This document shows, one piece after another, positions 36,784-42,243 of a DNA stretch of 42,243 nt. The stretch comes from Thermoplasmatales archaeon. Its GTDB lineage: Archaea; Thermoplasmatota; Thermoplasmata; Methanomassiliicoccales; Methanomethylophilaceae. A program made the position numbers and the translations under genes. The first letter of the stretch is position 1; each line of letters starts with the position of its first letter. The notes under the pieces were generated by a model. The model was not told the DNA's origin. It worked only from the letters and a program-made list of their open reading frames with translations, and ran no database searches. Location of the stretch: the NCBI GenBank assembly GCA_012522645.1, contig JAAYKC010000015.1, positions 1 to 42,243 of the forward strand. The letters are read 5' to 3'.

Positions 36784-38245
36784 AGCCGCACACCATCTTC
36801 TCCTTCCGTTTCTTAATGTTCACGCCCAATATCATAACGAACAGGGTAGGAGCCATGGCCATGAATGCGACCACTCCGAATCCGTTGATCACAGCATCGA
36901 TTCCCGTATACATGGAACTGGATATGCTGGTGTACAGGGCCATGGTGACAGCCACTGCTATCGGCCCGGTTGCCACTCCTCCGGAGTCGAAGGATATGCC
37001 GATCACATCCCTGTCGCTGAAGAACATCAGGATCAGTATTGCGATGTATCCGGGCACCACGAACCACAGGATCGATATGTTGTAGGCGATCTTCACCATG
37101 GCCAGGGCCACGAATACGCCCACGGCGAGGGATATTATCAGCCGTATTTTGGATTTCTGTATGGAGCCGTTCGAAGCCTTGTTGACCTGATCCCCCAGGA
37201 TGCTGACGGCGGGCTCGGCGAAAACGATGAGGAATCCTAACACCAAACCGATCAGTACCATCCATATCGGATGCAGGTCCACAAGGGCAGGACCCGCTTC
37301 GGATACCACCGGAATGAATGCGCAGTATACGCCGAACAGGAACAGGATCAGTCCGACGCCTGTGTAGGTCAGACCCTTCACCATGGATTTCACGGCGTCC
37401 CAGGTGTAAGTGAGGAATTTGCGTTGGAAGAACATGAAGAATATCGTCAGAGGGACGAGAGCGATCAGGATGTTCTGAGTAACGGAGATGAGCTCCTTGG
37501 TCACATATCCGAGATTGACGATTATCGCACCTCCGCCGCTTCCGCTGCCGGTCACATCCGCATCAATGCCCATGCCGATGAGCAGAAGTGCCAGGACCGG
37601 ACCCATCGCGGCAAGCCCGACCATGCCGAAACTGTCCATCTCAGACCTGCCCGGCATCCCGAGGCATATGCCGAGGCTCAGAGCCAGCAGCACAGGGACC
37701 ATCATAGGTCCTGTGGCAACGCCTCCGGAGTCGAAGGCTATGCCGAGGAAAGCATCGGGAGCTATGAAAGCCACTAAGATTATGGCTCCCCATCCCAGCA
37801 GGAATATGTATTTTATGGACAGGTCGTAGACGATCTTGATGGCCGCAATCAGAAGCACCGCGGCTATCCCTGCGGCGATCCCGTACAGGATCGTGTTGCT
37901 GCTCACGGACGGATAGATGTCCATGACCTGCTTCCCGAATATGGAGACGTTGGGCTCGGCCACTGTCACCAGGAAGGATATGGCGAAGATGACCAGGATC
38001 ATGAACAGTTTCGATTTCCTTTTGGGTATCTCCGCTCCTATGGCGTTGCCGACAGGGTTGACACCGCTGTCCACTCCGTGCAGGAAGAAAGTGAGCCCGG
38101 CGAGGATAATCGCCGAGAACACCCAGAACAGAAGATAATCAAAGTACGTGCTCTTTGTGAGGAATATCTGCATGACGAAAACGATCGCTATGACAGGTAT
38201 GGTCGATGTAAAAACTTCTTTGAATTTATCCTTAAGAGCACCCAT
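36761..38245 (-). CDS. DUF1538 family membrane protein with internal duplication
   Basis: 494 aa; duplicated motif LGIAFDSGGVATGPMMVPV and IGISFDSGGVATGPIAVAV; AEPNVSIFGKQV and AEPAVSILGDQV. Confidence 0.88.
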   Translation of the reverse strand: MGALKDKFKEVFTSTIPVIAIVFVMQIFLTKSTYFDYLLFWVFSAIILAGLTFFLHGVDSGVNPVGNAIGAEIPKRKSKLFMILVIFAISFLVTVAEPNVSIFGKQVMDIYPSVSSNTILYGIAAGIAAVLLIAAIKIVYDLSIKYIFLLGWGAIILVAFIAPDAFLGIAFDSGGVATGPMMVPVLLALSLGICLGMPGRSEMDSFGMVGLAAMGPVLALLLIGMGIDADVTGSGSGGGAIIVNLGYVTKELISVTQNILIALVPLTIFFMFFQRKFLTYTWDAVKSMVKGLTYTGVGLILFLFGVYCAFIPVVSEAGPALVDLHPIWMVLIGLVLGFLIVFAEPAVSILGDQVNKASNGSIQKSKIRLIISLAVGVFVALAMVKIAYNISILWFVVPGYIAILILMFFSDRDVIGISFDSGGVATGPIAVAVTMALYTSISSSMYTGIDAVINGFGVVAFMAMAPTLFVMILGVNIKKRKEKMVCGYEHFKIE

Positions 38246-38331
38246 TTACTCCCGTATGGCGCTGATGTCATTTAATAAAATACCCCGGAGGAGACCGTAA
38301 AGGGTTTTACCTCCGAAGGTCATACTGAGCC

Positions 38332-39132
38332 ATGGAGATAAAGGCCAGCGTACACCTCTCGGTGAACGGGCGGAATATGACCGCCAGGCAGATCGAGATC
38401 CTGGAAGAGGTCCGGAAGACCGGGAGCAAGACGGCCGCCGCCAATAAACTGGGGATCTCAGTGCCGGTGGTCCACAGGTACATAGCCGGCCTGGAAGAAA
38501 CGCTGGGGATCAAGATCATATCCTCCACTCCGACCGGCACGAAGCTGACAGAGGAGGGCCTGAAGATCCTGGAGGTCGGAGAGTTCCTGAAACTCAGATG
38601 CAGATTGGACAGGCCTTTCACGGTCTCCTGCTCCCCTGTCACCGAGGATCTGCTTATGTCGGCGCTCTCCTCGACGAAAATAAAGGCCAATCTGATCATA
38701 ACCGATGATTCCAGCAATCTCCGCGCTTTGAAGGAGGGTCTCACGGACATAATCGTCCTTGATGATCCGGAGCTCCTCTTCACCGCCGAGGAGTTCGAAT
38801 GGGCGGAGATCGGGAACATGGATATGGTGCATGTGGACAGAGGCCCCTCTTACATCAGGTACAAGTACGGTGCCCAGAGGATAGCCTACGCCTATTTGGA
38901 CACAACAGGCGAGACGTACTCGGTGGATGCGGAGACCTATCTGCTCTCGGATCTGATGTCCTCGGGCAAGAGCTTCTTCGTCGACGAGATGCTTCTGATC
39001 CGCAAGGGCATGAGGATCAAGAGCGACACGGACAAGAGATTCCTGAGGCACACCATAAACGCGGTGTTCCGCAGAGAGACGCCGCAGATAGCGAGATTAT
39101 TGCGGGCGGTGCAAAGCAAACAGATCCAATAA
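38332..39132 (+). CDS. ModE-like transcriptional regulator (N-terminal HTH + C-terminal ligand-binding-like domain)
   Basis: MTARQIEILEEVRKTGSKTAAANKLGISVPVVHRYIAGLEETLGIKIISSTPTGTKLTEEGLKIL. Confidence 0.82.
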   Translation: MEIKASVHLSVNGRNMTARQIEILEEVRKTGSKTAAANKLGISVPVVHRYIAGLEETLGIKIISSTPTGTKLTEEGLKILEVGEFLKLRCRLDRPFTVSCSPVTEDLLMSALSSTKIKANLIITDDSSNLRALKEGLTDIIVLDDPELLFTAEEFEWAEIGNMDMVHVDRGPSYIRYKYGAQRIAYAYLDTTGETYSVDAETYLLSDLMSSGKSFFVDEMLLIRKGMRIKSDTDKRFLRHTINAVFRRETPQIARLLRAVQSKQIQ

Positions 39133-39179
39133 TAGTATTACCTTAAAAGATAATACATTATTCGGGTCAACATCTCAGA

Positions 39180-39187
39180 TTAAATAC
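39180..39187 (+). promoter_or_regulatory. Putative TATA box for hdrCB (TTAAATAC)
   Basis: AT-rich octamer about 34-41 nt upstream of the ATG at 39221. Confidence 0.4.
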
Positions 39188-39220
39188 AGGGACTTGAATT
39201 CTACCCCCCAGGTAATAACA

Positions 39221-39715
39221 ATGGCATCCCCAAATACCGAATTTATGGACGAGATCGCTGCCTACGGCGGCGGTGAAGTCAAAATGTGCTTCCAGTGCGG
39301 TACGTGCACTGCGAGCTGCCCGTCCGGTAAGCTGACCTCTTACAGGACCAGGAAGCTCATGAGGCAGGCCCAGCTCGGACTGAAAGAAGAAGCCATCGGC
39401 GGAGAGGACCTCTGGCAGTGCACCACGTGCTACGCATGCCAGGAGAGGTGCCCCCGTGGTGTTCCGGTGGTCGATATCGTGATCGCACTGAGGAACATAG
39501 CAGTTGCAGAGGGCCACATGTTCGAGGCTCACAAGAAGACTGCGGATGCGCTTTCCAAGTACGGTCACGCAGTGTCCATCAATGACAAGGTCAAGAAGGA
39601 CAGGAAGGACCTCGGGCTCCCGGAGATACCCCCCACGGTATTAGCCAACCCGAAGGCAAAGCAGGACCTGGACAAGATACTGACTATCACAGGATTCGAT
39701 AAGATCACGGGGTGA
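39221..39715 (+). CDS. hdrC: CoB-CoM heterodisulfide reductase subunit C
   Basis: CFQCGTCTASCPSGKLTSYRTRKLMRQAQLG...LWQCTTCYACQERCPRGVPVVDIVIALRN. Confidence 0.93.
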   Translation: MASPNTEFMDEIAAYGGGEVKMCFQCGTCTASCPSGKLTSYRTRKLMRQAQLGLKEEAIGGEDLWQCTTCYACQERCPRGVPVVDIVIALRNIAVAEGHMFEAHKKTADALSKYGHAVSINDKVKKDRKDLGLPEIPPTVLANPKAKQDLDKILTITGFDKITG

Positions 39716-39721
39716 TTCAAG

Positions 39722-40579
39722 ATGGCAAAATCAAACAAGAAATACGCATTCTTCCTGGGTTGCATAGCGCCCCTCAGGTATCCCGGAATTGAGAAGTCCA
39801 CAAGAGTGGTCTTCGAGGCGCTCGGTGTCGAGCTCGTAGAGTTCGAGGACGCGAGCTGCTGCCCCGCCCCCGGAGTCATAAGAGCATTCAACAAGAAGAC
39901 CTGGCTCGCCGCAGCTGCGAGGAACCTTGCGATCGCAGAGAAGATGGGTCTCGAGATCCTGACCATCTGCAACGGATGCTACGGCTCCCTGTATGATGCG
40001 GCGCACGAGCTCAACAATGACAAGAAGCTCCTGGCTGAGGTCAACGAGATTCTTGCCGAGATAGGCATGGAGTACAAGGGTACGACCAACGTCAAGCACT
40101 TCGCCGAGGTTCTGTACAAAGAGGTGGGCATAGAGGCCATAAAGGCCAAGATCACGAAGCCCCTGGACTACAAGATCGCAACCTTCTACGGATGCCACTT
40201 CCTGAAGCCCAGCAAGATAAAGGATCTGGATGACCCGGAGAACCCCCACATGCTGGATGATCTCGTGGAGGCCACCGGTGCGAAGAGCGTACCGAGGAAG
40301 CAGAAGACCATGTGCTGCGGAGCCGGAGGAGGCGTCAGAGCCGGATTCCCGGAGACCGCAACGAAATTCACGCTCACCAACCTGGAGAACATGAAGGTCT
40401 CCGGAGCGGAGTTCATCGTGGATGTCTGCCCCTTCTGCCACCTGCAGTTCGATGCCGGCCAGAAGGGCACGGGCTATGCGATACCTGTCCTCCACCTGTC
40501 TCAGCTCTACGGGCTTGCGATGGGCATGGACGCCAAGGCTCTCGGTGTGGCCAACCACGTCACGCCCGTGAAGCTGTAA
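39722..40579 (+). CDS. hdrB: CoB-CoM heterodisulfide reductase subunit B
   Basis: YAFFLGCIAPLRYPGIEKSTR...DASCCPAPG...ICNGCYGSL...MCCGAGGGVRAGFPE...VDVCPFCHLQFD (two CCG motifs). Confidence 0.95.
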   Translation: MAKSNKKYAFFLGCIAPLRYPGIEKSTRVVFEALGVELVEFEDASCCPAPGVIRAFNKKTWLAAAARNLAIAEKMGLEILTICNGCYGSLYDAAHELNNDKKLLAEVNEILAEIGMEYKGTTNVKHFAEVLYKEVGIEAIKAKITKPLDYKIATFYGCHFLKPSKIKDLDDPENPHMLDDLVEATGAKSVPRKQKTMCCGAGGGVRAGFPETATKFTLTNLENMKVSGAEFIVDVCPFCHLQFDAGQKGTGYAIPVLHLSQLYGLAMGMDAKALGVANHVTPVKL

Positions 40580-40587
40580 AACCAATA

Positions 40588-40620
40588 AAGGGGGCATGAC
40601 CCCCTTCCATTTTATTTTTC
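40588..40620 (+). terminator. Intrinsic-type terminator after hdrCB
   Basis: AAGGGGG-CATGA-CCCCCTT perfect 7-bp stem followed by T-rich CCATTTTATTTTT. Confidence 0.75.
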
Positions 40621-40755
40621 ATCTGTTTCTGTAACTTCGCCGTGTTTCTGTCTTGTCAAAATACGAGGCTTTGCACCCAAGGCAGCATCTTCCAAAGATT
40701 TTGAGCGCATATTTTTTATTTTAGGTGCAAAATGGGGAAAACCATATAGACAAAC

Positions 40756-41101
40756 ATGGTGCAATATACGGATGAGTTGATGCCGGCAGACAGAGGTTGG
40801 AGGCAGTACACGAACGGGAACGTTCATGTGATGATAAACATAAACGACGGGACGAAGATACGCATAACCGATGATGACGAGTTCCATACAGTTTTTCCAG
40901 AATCAATCGATCTGAAGATAACTAATCGTTGCAATATCGGTTGCAAAATGTGCCACGAAGGAAGCACTGAGAAAGGAATACGTGGACCCGGAAGAATGGG
41001 AATTCATGAAAGACGCCGATGAATATGCCATCGTGAAACAGAATCCATACATGAGGGTCGAATACGACGGTGAGCTGGTCAAAATAACAGTGTGGGGGTA
41101 G
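40756..41101 (+). pseudogene. Radical-SAM gene remnant: N-terminal part in one frame, short C-terminal ORF in the +1 frame
   Basis: Frame 1: MVQYTDELMPADRGW...PESIDLKITNRCNIGCKMCHEGSTEKG then RGPGRMGIHERRR*; +1 frame: KEALRKEYVDPEEWEFMKDADEYAIVKQNPYMRVEYDGELVKITVWG*. Confidence 0.65.
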
Positions 41102-41362
41102 AGAAATCGAAATGACATTTGAAACCGACAGTTCTCCGTCACACTTGCACATTGATTTATAAATCAGAGATAAAACACGAAGGTAAAATGCAGGTAACCA
41201 ATAAATACAGGCGGTACTGTATTCAAAGGAATTAATATTACAAACAGGATAAAATAAAACTGCTGGCTATCCTCTCCGGAAAGGAGAACGGAGGGAGACC
41301 GCTCAAACAAAGCATTTTATACAGCCACGGAATCCCGCTGTGTATCACAATGGAGGGTCCTG

Positions 41363-42085
41363 ATGGCAGCTAAGAAATCGAAAGGCACGTCCCGTAAGAT
41401 CAAAGATAAGTGGAAGGCGAAAGAGTGGTACAAGATACATGCGTCCCGCATGTTCAACGAGGCCGAGATCGGCGAGACGCCGGCAGCGGATCCCGCAACT
41501 CTTATCGACAGGGCGGTGGAGGTCACCGTGCAGGAGCTCACGGGTGACTTTTCCAAGATGCACATCAAGATCAAGTTCAAGATCACTTCCGTGGACGGAT
41601 ATGACGCCAAGACCGTTTTCGTAGGCCACAGCCTCACGAGCGAGTACGTCAGAAGACTGACCAGAAGGAAGAAGACGAAGACCGACCACGTCGTGGACGT
41701 GAAGACGAAGGACGGTTTCGTGATCAGGATAAAACCCATGTCCATTGCGGAGAAGCGCATTCAGGCGTCCCAGGAGGATGCCATGAGAGGCATAATGTAT
41801 GATACCCTTATGCAGATGGGCGTTGAGAACAACCTCTCCGAGATAATAAAAGCGATAATCTCCGGCGACATGGCCAGGGATCTTGCCAAGGCCTGCCGTA
41901 CCATCATGCCCATGAAGCGCATAGAGATCCGCAAATCCGAGATACTCGAGTTCGCGGAAGAGGTGGATTCTGCCATCGAAATCCCTCCGGAGGAAGATCC
42001 TGAGGCCGCCGATGATGAAGAGGAGACCTCCGAGGAAGAGGAATCCGAAGAGGAGACCTCCGAGGAAGAGGAATCCGAAGAGTGA
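41363..42085 (+). CDS. 30S ribosomal protein S3Ae (eS1)
   Basis: KDKWKAKEWYKIHASRMFNEAEIGETPAADPATLIDRAVEVTVQELTGDFSKMHIKIKFKI; acidic repeat tail. Confidence 0.94.
   Translation: MAAKKSKGTSRKIKDKWKAKEWYKIHASRMFNEAEIGETPAADPATLIDRAVEVTVQELTGDFSKMHIKIKFKITSVDGYDAKTVFVGHSLTSEYVRRLTRRKKTKTDHVVDVKTKDGFVIRIKPMSIAEKRIQASQEDAMRGIMYDTLMQMGVENNLSEIIKAIISGDMARDLAKACRTIMPMKRIEIRKSEILEFAEEVDSAIEIPPEEDPEAADDEEETSEEEESEEETSEEEESEE
42021..42080 (+). repeat. Perfect 30-bp tandem duplication in the eS1 C-terminal tail
   Basis: AGGAGACCTCCGAGGAAGAGGAATCCGAAG present twice head-to-tail (42021-42050, 42051-42080). Confidence 0.95.
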
Positions 42086-42122
42086 TGCCCCTCCGGAAAC
42101 TCCTTACCCAAACAAGTTAAAT

Positions 42123-42233
42123 GCCGAGGTGGCTCAGCCTGGTGGAGCGTCGGACTCATAGGGTTCCGGTCTAACAACGGCCTCTTCCAGGGAAATCCGA
42201 AGGTCCTGGGTTCGAACCCCAGCCTCGGCACCA
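42123..42233 (+). tRNA. tRNA-Met (elongator, CAT anticodon) with a 34-nt intron at 42161-42194 (position 37/38), CCA encoded
   Basis: Acceptor GCCGAGG/CCTCGGC, anticodon stem TCGGA/TCCGA with loop CTCATA|intron|A, T loop TTCGAAC, terminal ACCA. Confidence 0.9.
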
Positions 42234-42243
42234 ACCCTTCATA

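Noticed and set aside
40670-40731. 8-bp inverted repeat TTTGCACC...GGTGCAAA
   Set aside because: Short arms with a long AT-rich spacer; no flanking target duplication or transposase, so likely chance
40756-41022. Radical-SAM fragment considered as PylB or as a complete small maturase
   Set aside because: Only the N-terminal cysteine motif is present; the barrel is missing and no pylS/C/D genes lie nearby
41285-41300. Small hairpin TCTCC-GGAAA-GGAGA upstream of eS1 considered as ncRNA or terminator
   Set aside because: Only a 5-bp stem, no T tract, no conserved box motifs
1-42243. CRISPR arrays, IS elements, toxin-antitoxin or defence islands
   Set aside because: No spaced direct repeats, transposase, Cas or typical defence domains seen on either strand

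Overview
This window is a compact archaeal chromosome segment, most likely from Thermoplasmata / Methanomassiliicoccales; that assignment is inferred from gene content and order, not from a search. It starts at the 3' end of rpsC (uS3) and runs through the spc-type ribosomal operon (uL29, aIF1/SUI1, RNase P p29, uS17, uL14, uL24, eS4, uL5, uS14, uS8, uL6, eL32, eL19, uL18, uS5, uL30, uL15, SecY, EMC3/DUF106, Cmk, Cbf5). A translation-related neighbourhood follows: TrpS, PheS, D-aminoacyl-tRNA deacylase, UMP kinase, aRF1 and ArgS. After that come housekeeping and transport genes (LplA, PurP, MgtE-like, two PhoU/TrkA-C proteins, tRNA-Gln, Adk, GlcD-like, M50 protease, PAPS-reductase/ferredoxin fusion, pyruvoyl ArgDC, PAC2, M16 peptidase, hydrogenase-maturation-type protease, DUF1538, ModE-like regulator), then HdrC-HdrB, a decayed AT-rich patch with a radical-SAM fragment, eS1 (S3Ae), and an intron-containing tRNA-Met. 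I found no CRISPR array, defence island, transposase or clearly new multi-gene system. The points most worth a second look are: (i) an in-frame TAA splitting the essential pheS; (ii) two TAG|ATG in-frame junctions (aIF1-Rpp29 and ArgS-GNAT) that would become fusions if amber were decoded; (iii) all seven convergent protein-gene pairs overlap at their 3' ends; (iv) a truncated radical-SAM remnant between hdrB and rps3ae; (v) inverted repeats flanking a ModE-like regulator beside hdrCB; (vi) uncharacterised membrane and small-protein genes.
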